NCBI RefSeq assembly: GCF_022321485.1
Contig: NZ_JAKOGG010000014.1
Location: 1-64,000 of the forward strand
Reading direction: 5' to 3'
DNA: 64,000 nucleotides
Origin: Shewanella electrica
GTDB taxonomy: Bacteria; Pseudomonadota; Gammaproteobacteria; Enterobacterales; Shewanellaceae
The notes beneath the pieces are model-generated. The model did not search any database and was not told the origin of the DNA. It saw nothing but the letters and a program-made list of their open reading frames with translations. Of the stretch, positions 17,851-27,173 are shown piece after piece; positions within the stretch are counted from its first letter, which is position 1, and every line of letters starts with the position of its first letter. A program made the position numbers and the translations under genes.

Positions 17851-18978
17851 ATGAGAGTTACCGCCAATATTGATGCCGGAAATATTGAAGTTATTGATAT
17901 CGCCAATAAAGATGATATTCGTCTTGCCATTCGTCGCGATGCTGGCGATGAATTTCTCCAATGGTTTAACTTCCGCTTTGAAGGTGTCGTCGGCAACCAA
18001 TACACGCTGAAAATCGTTAATGCGGGCAAGTCTTCCTACCCCAAAGGTTGGCAAGAATATCATGCGGTTGCCAGTTATGATCGCCAGCATTGGTTCCGTT
18101 TGCCCACGCGTTACGAACAAGGTGAATTGATCATCGATCTGGCGCTAGACGCCGACGCGATCCAAATTGCTTACTTCGCCCCATACAGTTATGAACGTCA
18201 CCTAGATCTGCTCAGTGCAGTGCAAGTTCATCCAGAAGTCACCCTAGAGCACCTTGGTTTGACCTTGGATGGCCGCGACATGACGTTAGTCAAAGTGGGC
18301 GATGGTGCGGAGCATAAAAAGAATATCTGGATCACCGCGCGTCAGCACCCGGGTGAGACTATGGCCGAGTGGCTGGTGGAAGGGCTGCTGTATCGCTTGC
18401 TAGATTCAGATGATCCAGTTTCAAAGCAACTGCTCGATAAAGCCAATTTCTATATTGTGCCTAACATGAATCCAGATGGTAGCGTTCGCGGTCACCTGCG
18501 CACCAATGCGGTAGGCACCAACTTGAACCGTGAATGGCAAACACCATCGCTGGAAAAAAGTCCTGAAGTTTATTACGTCGTTAACAAGATGAAAGCCACA
18601 GGCGTCGATCTATTTTACGATGTTCACGGTGACGAAGGATTGCCATATGTATTCCTCGCCGGCTGTGAAGGCGTACCAAGCTGGGATGCACGTATGCAGC
18701 AACTGCAAGATGAATTTGAACGCGCCTTGTTACTGGTTAGCCCTGATTTCCAAACTGAGTTTGGTTATGGCAAAGATGAAGCGGGCAAAGCGAATTTAAC
18801 CATTGCCTCTAATTGGGTGGCGGAAACTTTCAAATGTCTTTCTAATACATTAGAAATGCCGTTTAAGGACAACCAAAATCTCGCTGATCCTATGGAAGGT
18901 TGGTCACCGGCGCGTTGTATCCATTTCGGTGAAGCATCATTAACCGCGATGCTGGCCGTAGTTGATAAATTGAGGTAA
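17851..18978 (+). CDS. M14 zinc carboxypeptidase, cytosolic-carboxypeptidase-like
   Basis: A 375-residue protein with an N-terminal beta domain (about 1-125) typical of the cytosolic carboxypeptidase (CCP/Nna1) branch of family M14, followed by the catalytic domain. Zinc ligands fit RQHPGETMAEW (HxxE) and DVHGDE; NMNPDGSVRGH and GTNLNREW are the usual substrate-pocket motifs, and the catalytic Glu is probably in NTLEMPFKD. No signal peptide, so it is cytoplasmic. Eukaryotic relatives remove polyglutamate from tubulin; bacterial substrates are uncertain. AAGGATAAGGA precedes the ATG, and the next gene starts 5 bp after the stop. Confidence 0.92.
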   Translation: MRVTANIDAGNIEVIDIANKDDIRLAIRRDAGDEFLQWFNFRFEGVVGNQYTLKIVNAGKSSYPKGWQEYHAVASYDRQHWFRLPTRYEQGELIIDLALDADAIQIAYFAPYSYERHLDLLSAVQVHPEVTLEHLGLTLDGRDMTLVKVGDGAEHKKNIWITARQHPGETMAEWLVEGLLYRLLDSDDPVSKQLLDKANFYIVPNMNPDGSVRGHLRTNAVGTNLNREWQTPSLEKSPEVYYVVNKMKATGVDLFYDVHGDEGLPYVFLAGCEGVPSWDARMQQLQDEFERALLLVSPDFQTEFGYGKDEAGKANLTIASNWVAETFKCLSNTLEMPFKDNQNLADPMEGWSPARCIHFGEASLTAMLAVVDKLR

Positions 18979-18983
18979 GCATT

Positions 18984-19298
18984 ATGGCGTTAGTTGAATG
19001 TCCGGTTTGTCATAAACGAATGTCGAGCAAATCGCCGCGTTGCCCTAACTGTGATCTAGCGGTGAATGGCGATAATGAATCAGCGATTCGTATTCAACAG
19101 ATCAAAAAGGCCGCTCAGTTACAAACGCACAGTTTTATCGCGTTGACACTGTTTATTGTCGGGGTCGTGATCTGGTTCTGGGGCGGAGAAGTGGCCGAGG
19201 GCAAACAAGCATTAGCTGGCTCAGTGTGTTTTGTGTTTGGCTTTGTCGGCTATTTAATTACCCGCTTACGGATTGTGCTGAATAAAAGGAAAAACTGA
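18984..19298 (+). CDS. Zinc-ribbon membrane protein
   Basis: A 104-residue protein with an N-terminal zinc ribbon (CPVCHKRMSSKSPRCPNC, about 6-23) and two hydrophobic helices (about 51-68 and 77-95), ending in a basic tail. Such small zinc-ribbon/TM proteins are common and mostly uncharacterised. It lies 5 bp after the M14 peptidase and overlaps yeaC at TGATG, so the three genes are probably translationally coupled. Confidence 0.8.
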   Translation: MALVECPVCHKRMSSKSPRCPNCDLAVNGDNESAIRIQQIKKAAQLQTHSFIALTLFIVGVVIWFWGGEVAEGKQALAGSVCFVFGFVGYLITRLRIVLNKRKN

Positions 19299-19582
19299 TG
19301 AACGATGAATTGCTGAAAGTCATCGATGAAATGCCGCTGGAGGTGTATGAAAGACTCCGTGCGGCGGCAGAAACCGGTAAGTGGGAAGATGGTTCATTGC
19401 TGACCGAAGCGCAGAAAGACTCGACATTACAGGCTGTGATGCTGTTTCAAGCGCGTCGTTTAGATCAAAATGAGCACTTCACCATAGGCAAAGATGGGCA
19501 GGTGATTGAGCTGTCCAAGGCTGAGCTGAAAAAACGCTTCAAAGGTGACAATATCGCTTCGTTTGACGAAAAATCGCTGTAA
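19298..19582 (+). CDS. yeaC: DUF1315 family protein YeaC
   Basis: A 94-residue acidic protein (MNDELLKVIDEMPLEVYERLRAAAETGKWEDG...) that matches E. coli YeaC in length and in the pattern YxRLxxAxExGKWxDG and LTEAQKxxxLQxVMLxQAR. Function is unknown. In E. coli yeaC also lies next to the asparaginase gene ansA. The start overlaps the preceding stop by one base. Confidence 0.88.
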   Translation: MNDELLKVIDEMPLEVYERLRAAAETGKWEDGSLLTEAQKDSTLQAVMLFQARRLDQNEHFTIGKDGQVIELSKAELKKRFKGDNIASFDEKSL

Positions 19583-19599
19583 CACCAAGCTATTAATTG

Positions 19600-19630
19600 A
19601 AAAGCCCCGTCCTATTGGTCGGGGCTTTTT
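19600..19630. terminator. Bidirectional terminator between yeaC and ansA
   Basis: AAGCCCCG (19602-19609) pairs with CGGGGCTT (19620-19627) around a 10-nt loop, with A residues before and T5 after. It serves the convergent genes on both sides. Confidence 0.88.
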
Positions 19631-19650
19631 GCTGTGCAATGGCTAATTCA

Positions 19651-20664
19651 CTAATTAGATGTTAATTCGCCAAACAGATTCTGCTGCATCTTTTCACGCA
19701 CTTGGGTCACGCTTAAATCGGTTGAGAGCAGATAATGTAGTTTGGTTAATGCCGCTTCAACCGTCATGTCATAGCCACTGATCACCCCCGCATGTGCCAA
19801 GGCGTTGCCGGTGGCGTAGCCGCCCATATTCACACGACCTTGTAGACATTGGGTCAAGTTCACCAGAATAATACCGTTATCATGCGCGGCCTTGAGCGTA
19901 TTCAGTAACTGCGGCTGTTGTGGCGCGTTACCGACACCATAGGTAAGCAAAATCAGTGCCTTAACAGGTTGCTGTAGTACGTTTTTGAAAATCTCGGTGG
20001 AGATCCCCGGATACAAGGTGACTACACCAATCGGCTGCGGTTTGATGTGTTGCACGCGCAACGGCAGTAACTGGCTTGGTGCGAGACTACCTGCACGCAT
20101 ACGAATTTGAATACCCGCTTCGAGCAGCAACGGATAGTTGGGGGATGCAAAAGCATCAAACCCTTCGGCATGAACTTTTGAGGTACGATTGCCACGGAAC
20201 AGCTTGTTGTTGAAGAACAAACACACTTCCGCCACCGGATAATTAGCGGCGATGTAGAGCGCATTAAGCAAGTTGGTTTGACCGTCGGAACGCAGCTCTG
20301 ACAATGGGATCTGCGAGCCGGTAACAATCACCGGTTTCGACAAGTCTTGCAGCATGAACGACAAGGCAGAGGCGGTGAATGCCATGGTGTCAGTGCCGTG
20401 CAGAATCACAAAGCCATCGTACTTGTCGTAGTTGGCGGCAATATCATCGGCAATCATCTGCCAATGCGCTGGCGACATATCAGAAGAGTCGATCAGTGGC
20501 GAGTATTCGTGCAGATCGAAGTGGGGCATCTCTTCACGGAAAAACTCCGGCATGCCGTTAAGGCACTCGGTGAGGAATCCTGCCACCGGTACAAAACCGT
20601 TTTCAGTTTTTTGCATCCCAATGGTACCGCCAGTGTAGGCGATATAAATCGACTTTTTATTCAT
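19651..20664 (-). CDS. ansA: L-asparaginase, cytoplasmic type I
   Basis: A 337-residue enzyme that hydrolyses asparagine to aspartate and ammonia. The N terminus MNKKSIYIAYTGGTIGMQKT carries the first catalytic Thr, and HGTDTMAFTASALSFML holds the second Thr-Asp pair. No signal peptide, so it is the cytoplasmic, low-affinity AnsA type. Length matches E. coli AnsA (338). It follows sppA on the same strand, as in E. coli, but a terminator separates the two. Confidence 0.95.
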   Translation of the reverse strand: MNKKSIYIAYTGGTIGMQKTENGFVPVAGFLTECLNGMPEFFREEMPHFDLHEYSPLIDSSDMSPAHWQMIADDIAANYDKYDGFVILHGTDTMAFTASALSFMLQDLSKPVIVTGSQIPLSELRSDGQTNLLNALYIAANYPVAEVCLFFNNKLFRGNRTSKVHAEGFDAFASPNYPLLLEAGIQIRMRAGSLAPSQLLPLRVQHIKPQPIGVVTLYPGISTEIFKNVLQQPVKALILLTYGVGNAPQQPQLLNTLKAAHDNGIILVNLTQCLQGRVNMGGYATGNALAHAGVISGYDMTVEAALTKLHYLLSTDLSVTQVREKMQQNLFGELTSN

Positions 20665-20710
20665 GCTAGTTGTCGTCGTCTATTTAGGTGGCCGGATTAT
20701 AGCAAAACGC

Positions 20711-20745
20711 CAAAAAAAAGCCCGACGCTTTACGCCGGGCTTGAA
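20711..20745 (-). terminator. Terminator of sppA
   Basis: On the minus strand AAGCCCG and CGGGCTT (20736-20742 with 20718-20724) form the stem, followed by eight U (A run 20712-20719 on the plus strand). Confidence 0.88.
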
Positions 20746-20766
20746 GTTATTGAATTTTTTGGCCGT

Positions 20767-22620
20767 TTAGTAACTACATTCTTCGCAGTAGAGATAACGG
20801 TTTTGCGGGTCATCGAACGCGGCAAAATCTTCGGCCACATGGCTAAATTGACGCAGCAGTTTGTCGGTGGCGCTCATCTTAGTCACGCTATCTGGCAGAT
20901 AAGCTTCAGCATTGCTCAGCACGGCTTTCAGCATTTTCTGCTCGGGTGTGAGTTCTTTTTCAATCACTCGCACATCGTATTGATCCAGTGATGCCAGTTG
21001 CGCGGCTTTAGTAATCGCTTGGTCGATATCTCCGAGATCATCGACTAGGCCGATTTTTTTCGCTTCTACGCCAGACCAAACTCGACCTTGGGCAATGCTA
21101 TCCACTTGCTCTGGGGTCATATGGCGTGACTTGGCAACCATATTGATAAAGTTCTGATAGCCCCGTTCAATTGCCATCTGCATGCTGGTTTTAAATCCTT
21201 CAGGCAAAGGGCGCACCAAAGATATGCCAGCCACATCTGATGTGGCAACACCATCGGAATGGATGCCCAATGCTGCTAGCGAATCTTCGAAGGTGGTGAT
21301 CATGCCGAAGATACCGATAGAGCCAGTGATGGTGCCCGGATTGGCATAAATGTAGTCGGCGCTGGCCGAAATCCAATAACCACCAGAAGCAGCAAGGCTA
21401 CTCATGCTAACCACCACCGGTTTGCCCGCTGCTTTTAATGCCAACACTTCTTGGCGGATCTGCTCAGAGGCAAATGCGCTGCCGCCAGGGCTGTCAACGC
21501 GCAGCACAACGGCTTTAATCTTGTTATCAAAGCGCGCTTTTCTTAGCAGGGCTGAGGTGCTTTGACCACCAATAGTGCCTGCAGGTTGCTCACCGTTTAG
21601 GATATTGCCTTTGGCGACAATAATACCCACGCCTTCCGTTGGAATAATGGCGGGCGGTGGGGCAATCAGAGCGGCGTAATTGTAATAGTCGATCTGCTTA
21701 AAGCTATGACCCGTTTTGGCTTCACCGACCAGTTGCACCATCTGCTGACGGAACTCTTCAGCCGTCACCAGTTTATCAACCCATTTAAGATTAACCGCCA
21801 TTTGTGCGCCATCGCCATCAGCTTGTTGCAGTGCAGCGACATAATCATCCGCATTCATGTGGAAGCTTTCAGGTTGCAAACCACGGTTGTGTGCCGCAGC
21901 TTCAGCGTACACTTGCCAAATATCACCCATCCATTTGCGGTTAGCTTCTTTCGCTGCGTCGGACATATCGTTGCGCAGATAAGGCTCTACTGCCGATTTA
22001 TAGGTACCAACTCGAAAGACGTGTGCTTTGATTTTCAGTTTATCCAGTGCTTCTTTGTAGTACATCGGGTAACTACCAAAGCCTTGGATCAATACTTGGC
22101 CTTGTTCATTCAGGTAAACCGTATCGGCATAACTGGCGAGCAAATAACGGTATTGGTCATAGAAGTCGGCCATGGCAACCACTGGCTTACCGCTTTTCTT
22201 AAATTCATCGATGTGACGCCCGATCGCTAGAATTTTGGTTAATCCGCCAGATGCCATGTCATCCAGATCAATCACCAATGCACTAATGCGGCTATCTTGA
22301 GCGGCGCTATCAATGGTATCGAGCACTTCGCTCAGCAGTACTTCACTGGCAGCGCTACGTTGATTCCCTTGACTCATCAGGGTTTCGAGTGGATCGATCT
22401 CCGTTTTTTGGTCCACCACAGTACCGGCAAGATTCAGTACCAAGGCAGAGCCATCATCCACAGTCACTTCTTTTTCTGACGCCAATCCCACAATCACGGC
22501 AATCAAAAAGATAAACAGGATGGGGAAGAAAATGATATTGAGGATAAGTTTGCGAACAAAGTTGATGACATTCCATATCAGAATCAATGTGTTCTTCGTG
22601 GTAAGCGGTTTTGCAGACAT
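20767..22620 (-). CDS. sppA: Signal peptide peptidase SppA, 67 kDa type
   Basis: A 617-residue inner-membrane serine protease that degrades cleaved signal peptides. It has one N-terminal helix (about 25-45) and two tandem ClpP-like repeats. The Ser/Lys dyad is split as in E. coli: the Lys in GTYKSAVEPYLRNDMS (first repeat) and the Ser in SMSSLAASGGYWI (second repeat). Length equals E. coli SppA (618). The start MSAKPLTTKN (ATG 22618-22620) is preferred to an upstream in-frame codon. Confidence 0.95.
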   Translation of the reverse strand: MSAKPLTTKNTLILIWNVINFVRKLILNIIFFPILFIFLIAVIVGLASEKEVTVDDGSALVLNLAGTVVDQKTEIDPLETLMSQGNQRSAASEVLLSEVLDTIDSAAQDSRISALVIDLDDMASGGLTKILAIGRHIDEFKKSGKPVVAMADFYDQYRYLLASYADTVYLNEQGQVLIQGFGSYPMYYKEALDKLKIKAHVFRVGTYKSAVEPYLRNDMSDAAKEANRKWMGDIWQVYAEAAAHNRGLQPESFHMNADDYVAALQQADGDGAQMAVNLKWVDKLVTAEEFRQQMVQLVGEAKTGHSFKQIDYYNYAALIAPPPAIIPTEGVGIIVAKGNILNGEQPAGTIGGQSTSALLRKARFDNKIKAVVLRVDSPGGSAFASEQIRQEVLALKAAGKPVVVSMSSLAASGGYWISASADYIYANPGTITGSIGIFGMITTFEDSLAALGIHSDGVATSDVAGISLVRPLPEGFKTSMQMAIERGYQNFINMVAKSRHMTPEQVDSIAQGRVWSGVEAKKIGLVDDLGDIDQAITKAAQLASLDQYDVRVIEKELTPEQKMLKAVLSNAEAYLPDSVTKMSATDKLLRQFSHVAEDFAAFDDPQNRYLYCEECSY

Positions 22621-22757
22621 AGCGATTCCTAGCTTTATACAATCGTTCAATGCTAACTGAAAAGCGGGCAGACGGGGAGTTTGATTTGTAAATCTATTTA
22701 TCTAATTTCTGCCACTTAGGTGTTATTGAGACGAATTTTATTTGCAGCTATGCTTGA

Positions 22758-22775
22758 TTCAAACAACTGTTTAAA
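22758..22775. promoter_or_regulatory. PsrA-like operator upstream of fadH
   Basis: TTCAAAC-AACT-GTTTAAA is an 18-bp near-perfect palindrome (one mismatch) ending 12 bp before the fadH ATG. It matches the CAAAC-N4-GTTTG type site of PsrA, the TetR-family fatty-acid regulator known in Pseudomonas and Shewanella. Its position would allow repression relieved by long-chain fatty acids or their CoA esters. Confidence 0.6.
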
Positions 22776-22787
22776 CATCGGCACGAT

Positions 22788-24800
22788 ATGACATCATCAC
22801 TTGCTATGCTTGCACCGCTGGATCTGGGATTTTGCCAACTTAAAAATCGCGTCATCATGGGCTCGATGCATACAGGCTTAGAGGAGGAAAAGGGCGGCTT
22901 TGCCAAATTGGCGACGTTTTATCGCGAACGGGTTGAAGGTGGCGTTGGTTTGATTGTGACTGGCGGCATCTCACCCAATTTTCGTGGGCGCTTAACCCCG
23001 CATGCGACTCAGCTCAGTTTTCCTTGGCAGGTGAGCAAACATCGCTTAGTGACTGATACCATCCATCAAGCGGGTGGTAAGATCTGTATGCAACTGCTGC
23101 ACGCAGGGCGCTACGCGTATCATCCATTCTCGCTGGCACCTTCGGCAGTTAAATCACCGATCACGCCGTTTAAGCCGAGCGCTATGTCACTGCGGCAAGT
23201 GCGTGGCACCATCAAAGATTTTGCTAGTTCAGCTAAGTTGGCGCAGCGCGCTGGCTATGATGGCGTTGAAGTGATGGGGTCAGAAGGTTATCTCATCAAT
23301 CAATTTATCTGCCGCCGTACTAACCAACGGCAGGATGAATACGGCGGCGATTTTAGTAAACGCATGCGCTTTCCGTTAGAGGTCGTCAGGGCCATTCGTG
23401 CGGTGGTGGGTAATGAGTTCATCATCATATTTCGTTTGTCGATGCTGGATTTAGTCGATAACGGTTCTAGTTGGGCTGAAGTGGTGCAGTTAGCAAAAGC
23501 GCTAGAAGCTGAAGGGGTTAACCTTATCAACACCGGTATTGGCTGGCATGAAGCGCGTATTCCCACCATTGTCACCAGCGTACCGCGTGCCGCGTTTAGC
23601 TGGGTGACTGCCAAATTGCGCCAAGAAGTGAATATCCCATTGATTGCGACAAACCGTATCAACAGCCCAGAAGTAATTGAGCAGATCTTAACTTCTGGTC
23701 AGGCCGATATGGTGTCGATGGCGCGGCCATTACTGGCTGACCCGCAGTTTGTGCAAAAGGCGGCACAAGGTCATAACGAACTGATCAATACCTGCATCGG
23801 CTGCAATCAGGCGTGTTTAGATCATACCTTCAAACTGAAACGCGCCACTTGCCTAGTTAACCCGCGCGCAGCGTATGAAACTGAAATCAATTTTACGCCG
23901 GTTGCAGCGCCGAAAAAGCTGGCCGTGGTTGGCGCGGGGCCGGCTGGTTTAGCCTTTGCGGTCTATGCTGCTGAACGTGGCCATCGGGTGAGTTTATTTG
24001 AGTCTCGTGCGGCAATTGGTGGTCAATTTAACTTTGCCAAGCAGATCCCCGGTAAAGAGGAGTTTCACGAAACGCTGCGGTATTTTCAGGCGCAGTTGCA
24101 GCGGTTAGCGGTGGACGTGCGCTTAAACACGCCATTCACCCTTGATGATGCGGCGGCATTTGACGAAGTGATCCTCGCCAGCGGCGTGTTACCTCGGCAG
24201 TTACAGCTTGACGGCATAGATAACGCCAAAGTGATCAATTATCAGCAGTTGCTCAGTGGCGAATATACCGCCGGTGAGCGGGTGGCGGTGATTGGCGCGG
24301 GTGGTATTGGTGTGGATGTTGCCCATTACTTGGCCGAGCAGCAGTCTGCTACGTTAGCGCCGAATAAATGGTATGCCCGTTGGGGGGTGGATACCGAATA
24401 TCGCCATGTTGGAGGCTTAAAACCACCGCAGCAAGAGCCAACTGCACGCACTATTTATCTGCTGCAACGCAAAGCAGAAGCTATCGGCAAAGGGCTTGGA
24501 AAAACCACTGGCTGGGTGCACCGCGCGATGTTAAAGCTGCATGGTGTAAAACAGCTTACAGGAGTGGAATATCGGCGTATCAATAACGATGGCCTCGTTA
24601 TCAGCCAACAGCAGCATGAACAGTTACTCGCGGTTGATACTATTGTGGTCTGTGCGGGACAGGAATCGCAGCGGGCGTTACTCGCAGCGCTCGAAGCCAG
24701 CGGCAAACCGGTACATATGATTGGCGGTGTAAAAGTCGCGGCGGAACTGGACGCTAAGCGAGCGATCCGCGATGCGGCATTATTAGCGCAGGCGATTTAG
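22788..24800 (+). CDS. fadH: 2,4-dienoyl-CoA reductase (NADPH)
   Basis: A 670-residue iron-sulfur flavoprotein that reduces 2,4-dienoyl-CoA in the beta-oxidation of unsaturated fatty acids. The N-terminal FMN TIM barrel (about 1-330) is of the old-yellow-enzyme type; a 4Fe-4S cluster site CIGCNQACLD with a fourth Cys in KRATCLVNP follows; then the FAD domain with VVGAGPAGLAFAVYAAERG and a nested NADPH domain with AVIGAGGIGVDVAHYLAEQ. Length matches E. coli FadH (672). It is divergent from sppA. Confidence 0.96.
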   Translation: MTSSLAMLAPLDLGFCQLKNRVIMGSMHTGLEEEKGGFAKLATFYRERVEGGVGLIVTGGISPNFRGRLTPHATQLSFPWQVSKHRLVTDTIHQAGGKICMQLLHAGRYAYHPFSLAPSAVKSPITPFKPSAMSLRQVRGTIKDFASSAKLAQRAGYDGVEVMGSEGYLINQFICRRTNQRQDEYGGDFSKRMRFPLEVVRAIRAVVGNEFIIIFRLSMLDLVDNGSSWAEVVQLAKALEAEGVNLINTGIGWHEARIPTIVTSVPRAAFSWVTAKLRQEVNIPLIATNRINSPEVIEQILTSGQADMVSMARPLLADPQFVQKAAQGHNELINTCIGCNQACLDHTFKLKRATCLVNPRAAYETEINFTPVAAPKKLAVVGAGPAGLAFAVYAAERGHRVSLFESRAAIGGQFNFAKQIPGKEEFHETLRYFQAQLQRLAVDVRLNTPFTLDDAAAFDEVILASGVLPRQLQLDGIDNAKVINYQQLLSGEYTAGERVAVIGAGGIGVDVAHYLAEQQSATLAPNKWYARWGVDTEYRHVGGLKPPQQEPTARTIYLLQRKAEAIGKGLGKTTGWVHRAMLKLHGVKQLTGVEYRRINNDGLVISQQQHEQLLAVDTIVVCAGQESQRALLAALEASGKPVHMIGGVKVAAELDAKRAIRDAALLAQAI

Positions 24801-24805
24801 CCAAG

Positions 24806-25657
24806 TTACCAAAAAAACTTAGGTTGCAGCAGTGGCATGGCGTTGGGCGGTAACATACCGCGAATACCCCGTTGCAGCCGTAACTCTTGTAAATCAAACC
24901 GTCGCGGAAGCGCAATAAATTTCGCACCGGGATGCTGCAGATACTCGCTCATCAAGTTAAAGCCCGCGCCACAACGCACCGCTTGATAGTGCCAACCTAA
25001 GGCATCACAGGGGAATTGTTGGGTGAACTGCACTTGCGGCCAGCGCTGCTCTAATTGTGCGTGTTGTGCCTGCGATAGTGGCGGAGCGACTAACGTGATC
25101 GGCAGTGAACAGTGTTTCGGCAGCAGCAGTGGCAACTCATCCACATTGGAGTGGATAATCAATAATCCCGCATGTGGTTCAACATCTTGCTCAGGCGGCG
25201 TCGCCAGCAGCGGTAACCAATAACGGGTGCCTGTAAGATGGGTCAATGCTTGCTCTTGTTCAGCGGCGGGCCATTCACAATACCAAGTCTGGCGGTAACT
25301 CGGAATTGCGCTAATCCCTTGCTGATATACCGGCCAATTGAGCAGCCGCGAAACTAAGATGCGCTGCTCTGGTAGCGTGATCATACCTAGTTCACCAAAG
25401 ATTCCGGCGGGAAAACTATCGACAATCAGTCGGTGGATATTGAAATGACGCAATTGCTTTTGCAGCCAACCGGCAAGTGACCCGACATCTTGGCATTGTT
25501 TATCTATTGCTAAGTGGATGATGCCATCGGGCAGGGCTGGCGTGATGGGTAGCGGGCTAGTGACAATAATGCCCTTAGCATTGATGTACTGCATCACTTT
25601 TACGGCGCGGCTTAGATGGCCCAAACCGCCACCGGGCGCATAGTAAAGCAATGTCAT
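24806..25657 (-). CDS. MurG/GT28-like glycosyltransferase, distal gene of the cluster
   Basis: A 283-residue protein with the N-terminal glycine loop of GT-B enzymes (YYAPGGGLGHLSRAVKVMQYI) and, near residues 232-242, RCGAGFNLMSEYLQHPGAKFIALPR, the place where MurG-like proteins hold their UDP-sugar. It is short, so the linker or C domain is compact. It is probably cytoplasmic or membrane-associated. It begins 3 bp after the stop of the preceding GT4 gene. Donor and acceptor cannot be deduced. Confidence 0.75.
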   Translation of the reverse strand: MTLLYYAPGGGLGHLSRAVKVMQYINAKGIIVTSPLPITPALPDGIIHLAIDKQCQDVGSLAGWLQKQLRHFNIHRLIVDSFPAGIFGELGMITLPEQRILVSRLLNWPVYQQGISAIPSYRQTWYCEWPAAEQEQALTHLTGTRYWLPLLATPPEQDVEPHAGLLIIHSNVDELPLLLPKHCSLPITLVAPPLSQAQHAQLEQRWPQVQFTQQFPCDALGWHYQAVRCGAGFNLMSEYLQHPGAKFIALPRRFDLQELRLQRGIRGMLPPNAMPLLQPKFFW

Positions 25658-25660
25658 AGT

Positions 25661-26806
25661 TTACCGTCCTGGCAAAGGCGCAATCGTTTCCTCTATCAAC
25701 TTAATATAGCGCCTCGCTTCATGTTCTGCTTGATATTGCTCGAAGATAAGTTGCTGTAAGCGTGATGCTTTTAATGACACCTCAGTTGGGGAACTCGCCT
25801 GCCAGTGCGTCAGCGCTTGGCTGAGACTATCACTATCATTTGGGGTAAATAGCCAGCCATTGTCGGGCGTGAGGATATCGGCCATACCACCGCAGCGCGC
25901 GCCAAGTACCGCAATGCCGAGCGCAGCGGCTTCTAGCAATACGTTGGGTGTTCCATCATAAAAGGAGGGAATAGCGATTAAATCACACGCCAAGTAGCGG
26001 GCGGGGAGTTGATAGCGATCCAGCACCGGCTCGTGGCTCCAACTCTGTGGTGGCAAGCTGTCGAGCAGCTGTGCCGTAGCGTTGTCGATATCACCTACCA
26101 ACAATAGGTGCACATCGCGCTCTAACAAACGCAGTCGTTGGAGTGTGCTAATAAAAAATGCGCAACCCTTTTTATCTTTAAGATGACCAATCAGACCAAT
26201 CACTTTGGTAGCGCTATTTAGCTGGCGTTGCTCGCGCCATGAAGATGCTTGTTGTTGATCAAACGGTAGCGGTTGCCATTGGCTTAAGTCGATACCATTT
26301 CCCATATTGGCGACATTTACCGCTGGCAACAGTGCTTTGATGCGAGTGGCTTTGTCCTGGCTCACGGTCAACACTAACCGGCTGGCGCTAAGTATGTCGA
26401 GCAGATTGGCGCTACGGCGCGCATCGAGAATATTCACGTCAAAGTCGTTACCGCGAATGCAAGTCAGTAATGGCAGTTGTTTCCACGCGGCGAAGATGCG
26501 CGCGCCATGCAGTGCCCACGGAAAGCCGTAACCGACCACGGCATCAAAGGTTTGCTCGGCGATCTCGTGCCACAACAGATTTAAACCATGGGCGGGATTA
26601 TCCGCAAGACCAACACGATAGTCGCAGCCCAACTCATCACTGTAAAAGGTCGTCTTATGCGGACTCGCGTGTTTGAGGTGATACAGGGTAATGTGTACGC
26701 CCTGCGCGCGTAAGTGGCGCACGATACGGTCACATGACAGCGCCATGCCGCCAGCGGCAGGTGGGTAATGTTGTGTTAACCACAGCAAGCGCAACTTAGC
26801 TGTCAT
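25661..26806 (-). CDS. GT4-family glycosyltransferase
   Basis: A 381-residue GT-B glycosyltransferase. The N domain opens with LLWLTQHYPPAAGGMALSCDR; the C domain has VIGLIGHLKDKKGCAFFI and the nucleotide-sugar motif IPSFYDGTPNVLLEAAALGIAVLGARCGGMADIL, the EX7E-like signature of GT4. The start MTAKLRLLWL (ATG 26804-26806) lies 11 bp inside the upstream gene, which suggests translational coupling. The substrate is unknown. Confidence 0.85.
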   Translation of the reverse strand: MTAKLRLLWLTQHYPPAAGGMALSCDRIVRHLRAQGVHITLYHLKHASPHKTTFYSDELGCDYRVGLADNPAHGLNLLWHEIAEQTFDAVVGYGFPWALHGARIFAAWKQLPLLTCIRGNDFDVNILDARRSANLLDILSASRLVLTVSQDKATRIKALLPAVNVANMGNGIDLSQWQPLPFDQQQASSWREQRQLNSATKVIGLIGHLKDKKGCAFFISTLQRLRLLERDVHLLLVGDIDNATAQLLDSLPPQSWSHEPVLDRYQLPARYLACDLIAIPSFYDGTPNVLLEAAALGIAVLGARCGGMADILTPDNGWLFTPNDSDSLSQALTHWQASSPTEVSLKASRLQQLIFEQYQAEHEARRYIKLIEETIAPLPGR

Positions 26807-27173
26807 AGATATCTCGGTATTGGTAATCATCACCGTCGGCATCACTGTCTTCAGTTAATGGCTGATCAAACGCGGCGTAGTCGGCGTCGCTAAACATGCC
26901 GGAATAACTGCCGTGCTTGCGATGGTTTTGATACCAATCATGGCTGTAATACAGTTGCTTCATGCCAAAGCCGTTGTAGTTGTCGGCACCTTGTGACAGC
27001 GCTGAGGCGTTCTCCGGTGTGAGTTCATTCGCAGCGCACGCCAGACAGCGTCCTTGCGCTTCACTCCAGTGCAAGGCGCAGATCTCTTTATGGCATTCAG
27101 GGCAGGTGGCGACTGCTGGCTCTTGGCAGGCGGACATAGTGAAAAATCCGTAAGTTACTTCACACTGACTCAT
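26796..27173 (-). CDS. Small zinc-binding protein of the glycosyltransferase cluster
   Basis: A 125-residue protein with a Cys/His-rich N half (CPECHKEICALHWSEAQGRC then LAC, about 24-46) that looks like a B-box or LIM-like zinc knuckle, and an acidic, tyrosine-rich C half (SDADGDDYQYRDIYDS). No membrane segment. It starts at an ATGA overlap with the preceding gene and its end overlaps the next. GAGGA precedes the ATG at 27173. I do not recognise a named family. Confidence 0.7.
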   Translation of the reverse strand: MSQCEVTYGFFTMSACQEPAVATCPECHKEICALHWSEAQGRCLACAANELTPENASALSQGADNYNGFGMKQLYYSHDWYQNHRKHGSYSGMFSDADYAAFDQPLTEDSDADGDDYQYRDIYDS

